A stretch of DNA of 5,963 bases from Lawsonibacter sp. (GCA_022798855.1 JAAWNI010000139.1:1-5963); one strand, 5' to 3'. Positions 1 through 5,243 are shown, numbered from the stretch's first letter. The notes: generated by a model from the sequence alone, not told the origin. Program-made: numbers and translations.

Positions 1-476
1 ATGGCGGCGTCCAGGAAGGGCTTGATGGAGTCGGAGCCCATATAGCCGCTGATGGTGATGCAGTCGGGGTCGAAGGACTTGAAGACCTGCCCCTCGATCT
101 TTGCCCCGGTGAGCCAGCCCTCGGAGTAGGCGGCGGCGGTGGAGCCGATGTCGCCCCGCTTGATGTCGGCGATGACATACAGCCCCTTGCTCTTGGCGTA
201 TTGGATGGTGCGCTCCAGCATCTCCATCCCCCGCCAGCCCATGTTTTCATAGTAGGCCGTCTGGGGCTTGACCGAGGGGACCACGTCGCACAGCGCGTCA
301 ATCAGCCCCACGTTGAACTGCCAGATGGCCTCCACGGCCCCCTCCAGCCCTACGCCGTGCTTCTCATAGGCGGCCTTGCGGATGTGCTCCGGCACATACT
401 CTATCCGGGCGTCCAGCCCGGCGACGGTGGGGTTCTTCATGGCTCTGATCTTGTCCTGTAAAACATCCATTGACAT
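1..476 (-). CDS. pyrF: Orotidine-5'-phosphate decarboxylase, N-terminal half (cut by window edge)
   Basis: Catalyses decarboxylation of OMP to UMP, the last step of de novo pyrimidine synthesis, in the cytosol. The first 158 residues are visible, and the reading frame runs off the left edge. The catalytic Asp-x-Lys-x-x-Asp signature is seen as DIKRGDIGSTAAAY, with Asp104, Lys106 and Asp109. An early AGLDAR segment (about 19-24) supplies the first substrate-binding Asp, and SVKPQTAYYE (about 68-77) is the usual following strand. The spacing and the motif followed by GSTAAAY fit the longer bacterial subfamily 2 enzymes (roughly 270-310 residues), so about half is missing. I chose the ATG at 476 because a GAGAGG site lies 12 bases upstream; the in-frame ATGs at 470 and 440 have no suitable site. 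It is the third gene after pyrC and a small membrane protein, 24 bases downstream of the latter. Confidence 0.95.
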   Translation of the reverse strand, partial: MSMDVLQDKIRAMKNPTVAGLDARIEYVPEHIRKAAYEKHGVGLEGAVEAIWQFNVGLIDALCDVVPSVKPQTAYYENMGWRGMEMLERTIQYAKSKGLYVIADIKRGDIGSTAAAYSEGWLTGAKIEGQVFKSFDPDCITISGYMGSDSIKPFLDAA

Positions 477-500
477 ACTCTCTGATTTCCTCTCTGTATT

Positions 501-854
501 TTAATCTTTTGTTGCGCGCTGTTTTTCCCTCCGCTCCACCAGCCACATACCGGCCAGCCATATGACCAGCGGCAGGAGCGCCCCGGCGCTGAAGAGCAGG
601 GGCGCCGCCGCCAGCCCCGCGGCAAACATCAGGTCCAGCAGGGCCATGGAGCGCCAGTAGGCCCGGGAGCGTTTTTTCCGCTCCATGTGGGGGTTGAAGC
701 CCAAAAGGGTGGCGAGCCCTATCCAGGCATAGACCGCGGCCAGCATGGCCAGGGCCGCCGGACGCCAGCCCATCAGGGCCAGCGCCCCAAAGCCTGCCAG
801 GACCGCCGCCGCGCCGCTCCAGTAGATCACGTTGTCCCGCGTGGTTTTTTTCAC
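501..854 (-). CDS. Small four-helix membrane protein between pyrC and pyrF, function unknown
   Basis: A 117-residue protein starting at GTG (854) with an ideal AAAGGAG site six bases upstream. A longer in-frame start at 884 lies inside the repeat hairpin and has no such site. Hydrophobic stretches at about residues 9-29, 32-53, 70-90 and 92-106 suggest four transmembrane helices. The cytoplasmic-looking loop between helices 2 and 3 is strongly basic (HMERKKRSRAYWR), and the tail is charged (VERREKQRATKD). The GFNPHMERKK stretch at the end of helix 2 faintly recalls the small DUF3784-type membrane proteins, but I would not assign a family. Gaps of 39 bases to pyrC and 24 bases to pyrF imply cotranscription. 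A role in pyrimidine metabolism cannot be read from the sequence; it may simply ride in the operon. Confidence 0.8.
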   Translation of the reverse strand: MKKTTRDNVIYWSGAAAVLAGFGALALMGWRPAALAMLAAVYAWIGLATLLGFNPHMERKKRSRAYWRSMALLDLMFAAGLAAAPLLFSAGALLPLVIWLAGMWLVERREKQRATKD

Positions 855-860
855 TTCCCG

Positions 861-867
861 CTCCTTT
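861..867 (-). promoter_or_regulatory. Ribosome binding site fixing the GTG start at 854
   Basis: The minus strand reads AAAGGAG, six bases before GTG. It decides the start of the 117-residue membrane protein over the longer ATG alternative at 884. Confidence 0.8.
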
Positions 868-874
868 CTCCGGC

Positions 875-898
875 GGGCGGCCACAGGCCGCCCCTACA
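875..898 (-). repeat. Palindromic repeat copy overlapping the end of pyrC
   Basis: On the minus strand the element begins TGTAGGGGCGGCC and folds as an 8-base perfect hairpin (GGGCGGCC / GGCCGCCC, loop TGT, 875-893). It shares its TGTAGGGGCGG opening with the double-hairpin repeat at 4373-4421. The pyrC stop codon TAG (894-896) is part of the repeat. No run of U follows, so it is not an ordinary terminator, though the hairpin could shield the 3' end of pyrC mRNA or damp readthrough. Confidence 0.7.
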
Positions 899-2174
899 TG
901 CCGTCCTGATAAACCACCCGGCCCTTGGCGATGGTGTATTTCACCCGGCCCTTCACCTTCCGGCCGGCAAAGGGGGTGTTGCGGGACTTGGAGGCGAACT
1001 GGCTGGGGTCCACGGTCCAGGGCTCGTCCGGGTCGAAGATGACGAAGTCCGCCGCCGCCCCCAGGGACATGCGCCCCCGGGAGATGCGCAGGATATCGGC
1101 GGGGTTGGTGGACATGCGCCGGATCAGCGCCGGCAGGTCCAGCTTTTTGGTGTGGTAGAGCTGGGTCAGGGAGACGGCCAGGCTGGTCTCCAGGCCGATC
1201 ATCCCGCTGGGCGCCCGGGCCAGCGGCCGGGCCTTCTCCTCCACAGAGTGGGGGGCGTGGTCGGAGGCGATGGCGTCGATGGTGCCGTCCCTCAGCCCGG
1301 TGATGAGGGCCTGGACGTCCTTCCTCGTGCGCAGGGGCGGGTTGACCCGGGCCAGCGCCCCCTGGGTGAGCACCTCGTCCTCGGTGAGGGTGAAGTAGTG
1401 GGGGCAAGTCTCGCAGGTGATGGGCACACCCTTCTTCTTCATTTTGCGGATGATCTCCACGCTCCGGGCGGTGGTCACGTGGCAGATGTGCACCTTGGAC
1501 CCCGTCTCCTCCGCCAGCATGGCGTCCCGCATGACCATGATCTCCTCCGCGATGGCCGGACGGCCCTCCAGCCACAGCTGCCGGGAGACGCTCCCCTCGT
1601 TCACCGCCCGGCCGGCCACCATGGAGGTGTCCTCACAGTGGCACAGGATGGGGATGTCCAGCCGGTTGGCTAAAATCAAAGCGTCGCGCATCAGGTTGGC
1701 GTTGTCTACCGTGTTGCCGTCGTCGGACAGGGCGATGGCCCCCGCCGCCTTCAGCGCTTCCGCGTCGGTGGGCTCCTCCCCCTGTAAGCCCTTGGACAGC
1801 GCCGCGATGGGGTAGACCCCCACGCCGTTGGCCTGCTTGGCCCGGTCCAGCACGTATTTTACCTGCTCCGGCCGGTCCACCGCCGGGCTGGTGTTGGCCA
1901 TGCAGGCCACCGAGGTCACCCCGCCCCGGGCGGCGGCGGCGCAGCCGCTGATAATGTCCTCCTTATAGGTCAGTCCCGGGTCCCGGAAGTGGACGTGCAT
2001 GTCCACCAGCCCGGGAGCCACCATCAGCCCCGAGGCGTCCACCACCTGGTCGGCCTCCGGCGGCAGGCCCCGCTCCAGAAGGCTGATCCGGCCGTCCTCC
2101 GCCAGAATGTCCTGGAGCAGCACCGTCCCCGTCACCGGGTGGACCACCCGCCCATTCTTGATTAGTAGCTTCAT
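894..2174 (-). CDS. pyrC: Dihydroorotase (type I, zinc amidohydrolase)
   Basis: Interconverts carbamoyl-aspartate and dihydroorotate, the third step of de novo pyrimidine synthesis. It is 426 residues, the usual length for the class I enzyme of Firmicutes, and appears complete. Visible active-site elements are DMHVHFRDPG with metal ligands His60 and His62 and substrate-binding Arg64, the bridging Asp152 in SDDGNTV, His179 in LCHCED, His232 in HICHVTTA, and Asp305 in ASDHAPHS. The offset between these matches the published Bacillus/Aquifex ligands by one residue. The ATG at 2174 has a GGGAGGAAG site six bases upstream. It is first in a pyrC - membrane protein - pyrF operon and is preceded by a strong promoter. 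No PyrR-type attenuator could be recognised in its leader of about 75 bases, so its regulation is unknown. Confidence 0.97.
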   Translation of the reverse strand: MKLLIKNGRVVHPVTGTVLLQDILAEDGRISLLERGLPPEADQVVDASGLMVAPGLVDMHVHFRDPGLTYKEDIISGCAAAARGGVTSVACMANTSPAVDRPEQVKYVLDRAKQANGVGVYPIAALSKGLQGEEPTDAEALKAAGAIALSDDGNTVDNANLMRDALILANRLDIPILCHCEDTSMVAGRAVNEGSVSRQLWLEGRPAIAEEIMVMRDAMLAEETGSKVHICHVTTARSVEIIRKMKKKGVPITCETCPHYFTLTEDEVLTQGALARVNPPLRTRKDVQALITGLRDGTIDAIASDHAPHSVEEKARPLARAPSGMIGLETSLAVSLTQLYHTKKLDLPALIRRMSTNPADILRISRGRMSLGAAADFVIFDPDEPWTVDPSQFASKSRNTPFAGRKVKGRVKYTIAKGRVVYQDGM

Positions 2175-2220
2175 CTGCTTCCTCCCGAAGTCTCTGTGTC
2201 TTTGGTTGGTTCTGGAAGGC

Positions 2221-2240
2221 TGTCCGCGCGCGGGCGCACA
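2221..2240. repeat. Decayed fragment of the palindromic repeat in the pyrC leader
   Basis: These 20 bases match 18 of 20 positions of the core of the repeat at 4388-4407 (the inner arms of its two hairpins). The outer arms are missing. It falls in the transcribed pyrC leader, where it would form an imperfect GC-rich hairpin with one mismatch in 7-base arms. Confidence 0.5.
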
Positions 2241-2255
2241 ATTTCCTTACTTTAA

Positions 2256-2284
2256 ATTATAGCGGAAGATGCAGGATTTAGCAA
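2256..2284 (-). promoter_or_regulatory. Sigma-70-type promoter of the pyrC operon
   Basis: The minus strand reads TTGCTA (2284-2279), a 17-base spacer, then a perfect TATAAT (2261-2256). The predicted transcription start is near 2249, giving a leader of about 75 bases before pyrC. Confidence 0.85.
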
Positions 2285-2306
2285 CGTGTTTTTCAAATTT
2301 TCAGGG

Positions 2307-2312
2307 TACAAT
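2307..2312 (+). promoter_or_regulatory. Possible -10 element for the YtxH-like gene
   Basis: TACAAT lies 54 bases before the ATG at 2367, within an AT-rich stretch. No convincing -35 box is seen at 16-18 bases. It is divergent from, and about 45 bases away from, the pyrC -10 box. Confidence 0.4.
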
Positions 2313-2319
2313 ATACGTG

Positions 2320-2347
2320 GCGGAGATATCTGCTTTGGATTCTCCGC
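2320..2347 (+). promoter_or_regulatory. Leader hairpin before the YtxH-like gene
   Basis: GCGGAGA (2320-2326) pairs perfectly with TCTCCGC (2341-2347). After a one-base bulge the stem continues ATC/GAT, with a 7-base loop. The downstream arm holds a CTCC that could instead pair with the AGGAGG ribosome binding site at 2356-2361, so the hairpin may keep that site open. Only the pairing is seen; the regulatory reading is inference. Confidence 0.4.
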
Positions 2348-2366
2348 GGAATAGGAGGGCTTTACT

Positions 2367-2558
2367 ATGCATGGAACTTCATGCGGCCACACCAACAGCG
2401 GCACCTTTATCATGGGCGCCGCCGCCGGGATGCTGGCCGGCGCCGCCCTGGGCGCCGCGATGGCCCCGTCCAGCCGGCAGATCAAACGGACCGCCCATAA
2501 GGCCGCCCGCAGAGTCACCGAGGCCGTGGACCACCTGGCCGACGCTATGGATATGTGA
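2367..2558 (+). CDS. YtxH-like small glycine-zipper membrane protein
   Basis: A 63-residue protein with an AGGAGG site eight bases before the ATG. After a polar, His/Cys-containing start (MHGTSCGHTNSG), residues about 14-33 form one glycine/alanine-rich hydrophobic segment (IMGAAAGMLAGAALGAAMAP) with GxxxG-type spacing. It is followed by a basic amphipathic stretch (SSRQIKRTAHKAARRV) and a short acidic helix. A Gly/Ala-rich membrane segment ending in AP plus a basic helix is the pattern of YtxH-type envelope or stress proteins of Firmicutes. This one is shorter than usual. It is monocistronic, divergent from pyrC, and followed directly by a strong terminator. Its actual job is unknown. Confidence 0.75.
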   Translation: MHGTSCGHTNSGTFIMGAAAGMLAGAALGAAMAPSSRQIKRTAHKAARRVTEAVDHLADAMDM

Positions 2559-2562
2559 CGGG

Positions 2563-2595
2563 AAAAGCCGAAGGGGACGCCCCTTCGGCTTTTTT
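2563..2595 (+). terminator. Strong intrinsic terminator, probably bidirectional
   Basis: A perfect 14-base stem (AAAAGCCGAAGGGG / CCCCTTCGGCTTTT) with a 3-base loop runs into six Ts, five bases after the TGA of the YtxH-like gene. On the minus strand the same stem ends in four Ts and lies about 40 bases beyond the HAD gene, so it probably stops the convergent thiT operon too. Confidence 0.93.
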
Positions 2596-2634
2596 ATACC
2601 GCTTGGCTTCATGGCATTGCCCTCTGGAGGGGTG

Positions 2635-3444
2635 TTAATACAGCCCGTCCAAAATTTCCACGACGCCGCCAATCACGCCGTCGCCACAGTGGCAGAGGAC
2701 CCGGGCCCCCCAGTCCTTGACCTCCTGGGCGCAGTTGGCGGGGGCGAAGGGAATGGCCGACAGCTCCAGCATGGGAATGTCGTTCTGGTTGTCCCCCACG
2801 CAGTAGACCTTTTCCGGCGCGATACCCAGATGCCGGGCCAGCCGGCCCACCATCCCCCCCTTGTTGCTGCCGAAATCGGTCACCTCCAACAGGAATTTGT
2901 TGGAGAAAATCACCTCGTAAGCGCCGGGGAAGCGCTCCCCCATCCACCGCTGGACCTGGAGCAGGCAGGGGTGGTCCTGCTGGAGGATGGCCTTCGTCCA
3001 GGGGGTGGGGATGCCGTCAATCTCAGGGCACAGGGTATAGTCGGTGCCCACCTTGGCCATGTGGGCCTGGGTGACCGCGTTGGGCTGGAAAACGTAGATG
3101 TCCTCCCCATGGTAGGCCTCAAAGCCGATCTCAGGGAAGGCCCGGGCCAGCTCCGCCAGGTCCGCCGGGGCTTGGGCGCGGAGGAAGGTCTGGTAAATCA
3201 TCCGGCCCTCCTCAAAATCGTAGAGCGCCGAGCCGTTGGACAGCACCGCCGGGGCGTTCATGGGCACCAGATGGGCGTATGGGGCGAAGGTGCGGTAGGC
3301 CCGGCCGGTGGCTACCGCGAAACGGCCCCCCTCCCCGGTGAAATAGCGGATGGCTTCCAGGTTGCGCTCCGGTATCCGCAGGTCCAGGCCGTACAGCGTG
3401 TCGTCAAAGTCGCTGGCCAGCAGCAGGCCGTCAAATTTCCCCAT
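2635..3444 (-). CDS. Cof-type HAD-IIB phosphatase, cotranscribed with thiT
   Basis: A 269-residue cytosolic haloacid-dehalogenase phosphatase, the normal length for the Cof/HAD-IIB family. Motif I is SDFDDTL, with nucleophile Asp12 and acid/base Asp14; the usual fourth-position Gly is replaced by Asp15. ATGR (45-48) is the typical post-motif turn, VLSNGSALYD holds motif II (Ser69-Asn70-Gly71), Lys195 in SNKGG is motif III, and GDNQNDIPML (217-226) is motif IV with Asp218 and Asp222. The C2 cap lies between about residues 80 and 185. A GGAAGGAGG site precedes the ATG by four bases. The start codon sits in a CCCCATGGGG palindrome. The gene is 28 bases after thiT with no promoter between, so it falls under the TPP riboswitch. 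E. coli Cof dephosphorylates HMP-PP, a thiamine precursor, so a thiamine-related substrate is plausible but unproven. Confidence 0.92.
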   Translation of the reverse strand: MGKFDGLLLASDFDDTLYGLDLRIPERNLEAIRYFTGEGGRFAVATGRAYRTFAPYAHLVPMNAPAVLSNGSALYDFEEGRMIYQTFLRAQAPADLAELARAFPEIGFEAYHGEDIYVFQPNAVTQAHMAKVGTDYTLCPEIDGIPTPWTKAILQQDHPCLLQVQRWMGERFPGAYEVIFSNKFLLEVTDFGSNKGGMVGRLARHLGIAPEKVYCVGDNQNDIPMLELSAIPFAPANCAQEVKDWGARVLCHCGDGVIGGVVEILDGLY

Positions 3445-3457
3445 GGGGCCTCCTTCC

Positions 3458-3472
3458 GCCCCAGTGGGGGGC
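3458..3472 (-). other. Intercistronic hairpin between thiT and the HAD gene
   Basis: GCCCC and GGGGC arms with a 5-base loop fill the gap between the thiT stop and the HAD ribosome binding site. With no U-run it is not a terminator. It may tune translation or mRNA stability. Confidence 0.4.
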
Positions 3473-4060
3473 TTATCTCAGATCCTCGCCCTGATAATAT
3501 TTCCTCATCGGACGGTAGCTCAGCACCGCCACGATACTGGTTATGATAATCTCCGGGACCATATAGCTGGCATTGTAGGAGATGGACCAGATGGGCGCGG
3601 CCCAGCCCAGCTCGTTGGGCCAAAGAACCTCCCACACCATCACGCCGGAAATGTAGTGGCAGGCCAGCCGAATCAGAAATGTGGCCGCGATGCCCAGCAC
3701 CAAGGCGGCCTGCTGGTTCTTTACCCGGTTTTTGAACATGGATGCCAGCCCGATCACTGAGTAGGCAATGATATAGTCGAACAGAATGATAAGGACGGCT
3801 GTTTGAACATTCGTGGCATACTGTACATTCGAGATGCCCAAAAGCATTTGCAGCAGGCTGTGGACAAAGGCGGTGAACAGCCCCCACCGGCAGCCGTACC
3901 GCCAGGAGATCAGCACCAGCGGCAGCATGGAGCAGAAGGTGATCCCGCCCCCAAGCGCCCACGGGCCCTTGAAGTCGAACATGGACAGCACCGTGCCAAT
4001 GGCAATCATCACCGAGCTCTCTACTAGGCGGCGGGTGGCCAGGTCTTTCGTTTGTTCCAT
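3473..4060 (-). CDS. thiT: Thiamine ECF transporter substrate-binding S-component
   Basis: An integral membrane protein of 195 residues that captures thiamine and hands it to the shared ECF module (EcfT plus EcfA ATPases, not in this window). About six hydrophobic segments are visible, at roughly 15-30, 38-54, 58-75, 85-108, 117-139 and 166-182. ThiT hallmarks include the GGGITFCSMLPLV stretch (37-49), an ISWRYG turn (51-56), His135 near the fifth helix, the Trp residues at 143, 147 and 153, and YNASYMVPE (162-170), which carries the Tyr/Asn substrate-contact region in characterised ThiT proteins. The ATG at 4060 has GGAGG eight bases upstream. The open frame extends to 4216, but that would place the start inside the riboswitch. 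The TPP riboswitch upstream independently supports thiamine as the substrate. First gene of a two-gene operon. Confidence 0.93.
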   Translation of the reverse strand: MEQTKDLATRRLVESSVMIAIGTVLSMFDFKGPWALGGGITFCSMLPLVLISWRYGCRWGLFTAFVHSLLQMLLGISNVQYATNVQTAVLIILFDYIIAYSVIGLASMFKNRVKNQQAALVLGIAATFLIRLACHYISGVMVWEVLWPNELGWAAPIWSISYNASYMVPEIIITSIVAVLSYRPMRKYYQGEDLR

Positions 4061-4061
4061 T

Positions 4062-4133
4062 GTCGTTTCCTCCAAAATGTGAAGATACCGCATTACATCC
4101 GGACGGGTGTAGTGCGGCCTTAGAGGAGACGAC
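4062..4133 (-). promoter_or_regulatory. Riboswitch expression platform: SD-sequestering helix
   Basis: In the leader RNA, GTCGTCTCCTC (4133-4123) can pair with GAGGAAACGAC (4072-4062), which contains the thiT ribosome binding site: 10 of 11 Watson-Crick pairs, extendable through G-U and A-U pairs. Between the two arms a second hairpin (CCGCA/TGCGG plus TACA/TGTA, about 4087-4116) would stack on it. No U-run follows, so control of translation rather than termination is inferred. TPP binding would leave the anti-SD free to close the site. Confidence 0.65.
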
Positions 4134-4148
4134 GGCAAAATCTCTCTT

Positions 4149-4252
4149 CCACTTCCTACGCCGGCATTACCCGGATCAGGTTCTAGGGACCGAAAGCGGC
4201 TTGTCCGCTTCTTCATCTCAGCCGGGAAACTACGCTCCCAGCGCCCCTGTGT
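4149..4252 (-). promoter_or_regulatory. TPP riboswitch (THI box) controlling thiT
   Basis: On the minus strand the conserved thiamine-pyrophosphate aptamer core is clear: a GGGGCGC opening, CTGAGA (4221-4216), CCTGATC (4180-4174), GGGTAATGCC (4172-4163) and GCGTAGGAAG at the 3' side. A 6-base P3a-type side stem (AAGCGG/CCGCTT) is inserted between the CTGAGA and CCTGATC halves. The closing P1 stem looks short (CAC/GTG). It lies between the promoter at 4277-4305 and thiT and should lower expression when TPP is plentiful. Confidence 0.95.
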
Positions 4253-4276
4253 TCGATTGTACTGCGGTTCTTCCCC

Positions 4277-4305
4277 ATTTTAGTGGACAAAACCCGTTTT
4301 GTCAA
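4277..4305 (-). promoter_or_regulatory. Consensus promoter of the thiT operon
   Basis: The minus strand reads a perfect TTGACA (4305-4300), a 17-base spacer, then TAAAAT (4282-4277). The transcription start is predicted near 4270, about 20 bases before the riboswitch. Confidence 0.88.
4286..4303. other. Perfect 18-base palindrome inside the thiT promoter
   Basis: GACAAAAC and GTTTTGTC arms flank a CC centre. The palindrome covers most of the -35 box and the spacer, the usual place for a repressor operator. No known operator consensus is recognised. Confidence 0.45.
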
Positions 4306-4372
4306 GGGAAAATATCAGGAAACTGCGCCCATCCCATAAAGTTTTTGGAAGTGTCCCATTCGCGGATTTTTA

Positions 4373-4421
4373 TGTAGGGGCGGACATTGTCCGCCCACGG
4401 GCGCACACTGTGCGCCCTACA
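4373..4421. repeat. 49-base double-hairpin repeat with inverted ends
   Basis: The element is bounded by inverted TGTAGGG / CCCTACA ends (4373-4379 and 4415-4421). It holds two adjacent near-perfect hairpins: GGGCGGACA/TGTCCGCCC (4378-4396) and GGGCGCACA/TGTGCGCCC (4399-4417), each with a one-base centre. Related pieces occur at 875-898 and 2221-2240. It lies between the divergent thiT and HD-gene promoters. It resembles a REP- or MITE-like dispersed repeat; no transposase is nearby. Confidence 0.75.
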
Positions 4422-4506
4422 GAGCGCGCCAATTAGGCGGCCGCAATAAAATGTGCGGTAGGACGCTCCCAAAGTTTTTCCGGCGCTGGAATTTCCTCCG
4501 CCCCTG

Positions 4507-4515
4507 TGGTATAAT
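4507..4515 (+). promoter_or_regulatory. Extended -10 promoter of the HD-domain gene
   Basis: TGGTATAAT is a full extended -10 element; the -35 position (about 4487-4492, TGGAAT) is weak. The predicted start near 4522 leaves a 26-base leader and puts the upstream ATG at 4527 too close to the 5' end to be used. Confidence 0.75.
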
Positions 4516-4534
4516 CGTGGCACCCGATGAAAGT

Positions 4535-4540
4535 GAGGAG
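4535..4540 (+). promoter_or_regulatory. Ribosome binding site fixing the start at 4548
   Basis: GAGGAG lies seven bases before ATG 4548. It is downstream of the alternative ATG at 4527, which it excludes. Confidence 0.8.
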
Positions 4541-4547
4541 ATTGTCT

Positions 4548-5132
4548 ATGTCCTGTAAAGAGGAATTTATTGAGATTTTTAAGGCCAACATCACCCGGGA
4601 GGGGGCCGACAAGCTGCTGGATTACCTGGAGCACAAATCCGACTTCTTCACCGCCCCAGCTTCCGCCCGCTACCACGGCGCCTATGAGGGCGGGCTGTGC
4701 GAGCACAGCCTGAACGTGTACCACTGCCTGGTGGACTACCTCCAGCGCGAGCGGGTGCAGGAGCTCTACGGCCTGGAGTACACCGCTGAGTCGGTGGCTA
4801 TCGTGGCCCTGTGCCACGACTTCTGTAAGATCGGCTGCTATAAAAAGGGCTTCCGCAACGTGAAGGACGATGCCACCGGCAAGTGGGAGAAGGTCCCCTC
4901 CTACACCTTTGAGGACCCCCTGCCCTATGGCCACGGGGAGAAGAGCGTCTACATCACCAACGGCTTTATCCGCCTGTCCCGGGAGGAAGCTATGGCTATC
5001 CGCTGGCATATGGGCTTCTCCGGCCCGGAAGACAGCCGCACCGTGGGCCAGGCCCTCCGGATGTTCCCCCTGGCCTTCGCCCTGGCTACGGCGGATATGG
5101 AGGCCTCCTACTTCCTGGAAAACGAGGGGTGA
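4548..5132 (+). CDS. Stand-alone HD-domain phosphohydrolase (YhaM-HD-like)
   Basis: A 194-residue soluble protein made almost entirely of one HD domain. The metal-ligand pattern is complete for a two-metal HD enzyme: His53 in CEHSLNV, His90-Asp91 in LCHDFCKIG, His129 in YGHGEKS, His154 in RWHMG, and Asp183 in ATADMEA. The stretch YHGAYEGGLCEHSLNVYHC resembles the HD domain of the Firmicutes 3'-5' exoribonuclease YhaM, but the N-terminal OB-fold of YhaM is absent. The substrate is therefore open: nucleotide, cyclic dinucleotide or RNA end. Conserved-looking extras are Cys51, Cys89, Cys93 and Cys97. It is monocistronic with its own promoter, and no terminator directly follows. The stop codon falls at the edge of a GGGG-TGAG-CCCC hairpin that opens the downstream repeat region. 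Confidence 0.9.
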   Translation: MSCKEEFIEIFKANITREGADKLLDYLEHKSDFFTAPASARYHGAYEGGLCEHSLNVYHCLVDYLQRERVQELYGLEYTAESVAIVALCHDFCKIGCYKKGFRNVKDDATGKWEKVPSYTFEDPLPYGHGEKSVYITNGFIRLSREEAMAIRWHMGFSGPEDSRTVGQALRMFPLAFALATADMEASYFLENEG

Positions 5133-5175
5133 GCCCCCCTTGCTAAAGAGGGCCGGCGCCGCCAGAGGACAGATA

Positions 5176-5243
5176 CCGCCAGAGAACGGCGCGCCGGGGC
5201 CTCCGCACCCTGCGGATTTCCTATAAACGGAATCCCCCCGCCC
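5176..5243. repeat. 68-base direct repeat, copy 1
   Basis: Identical to 5398-5465 at 64 of 68 positions, with no gaps. It contains an AACGGCGCGCCGGGGCC core, CCTGCGGAT, CCTATAAACGG and a C-rich end. Copy starts are 222 bases apart. Three of the four differences are transitions. Confidence 0.9.

Noticed and set aside
364..1575. 403-codon minus-strand frame through pyrC, the membrane protein and pyrF
   Set aside because: It is a low-complexity Gly/Pro/Arg/His shadow of GC-rich coding sequence in another frame; the pyr genes explain the region.
2175..2249. Possible PyrR-binding attenuator in the pyrC leader
   Set aside because: I looked for the conserved PyrR loop sequence and a terminator/antiterminator pair and found neither; the only structure is the repeat remnant.
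2269..3546. 425-codon plus-strand frame opposite the HAD gene
   Set aside because: It is a shadow frame, crosses the strong terminator at 2563-2595, and has no domain-like content.
4061..4216. N-terminal extension of thiT to an ATG at 4216
   Set aside because: It would read through the TPP aptamer and the SD-sequestering leader. ATG 4060 has an ideal ribosome site and gives the family's normal length.
4527..4547. Earlier ATG for the HD protein at 4527
   Set aside because: It precedes the GAGGAG site and lies only about five bases from the predicted transcription start.
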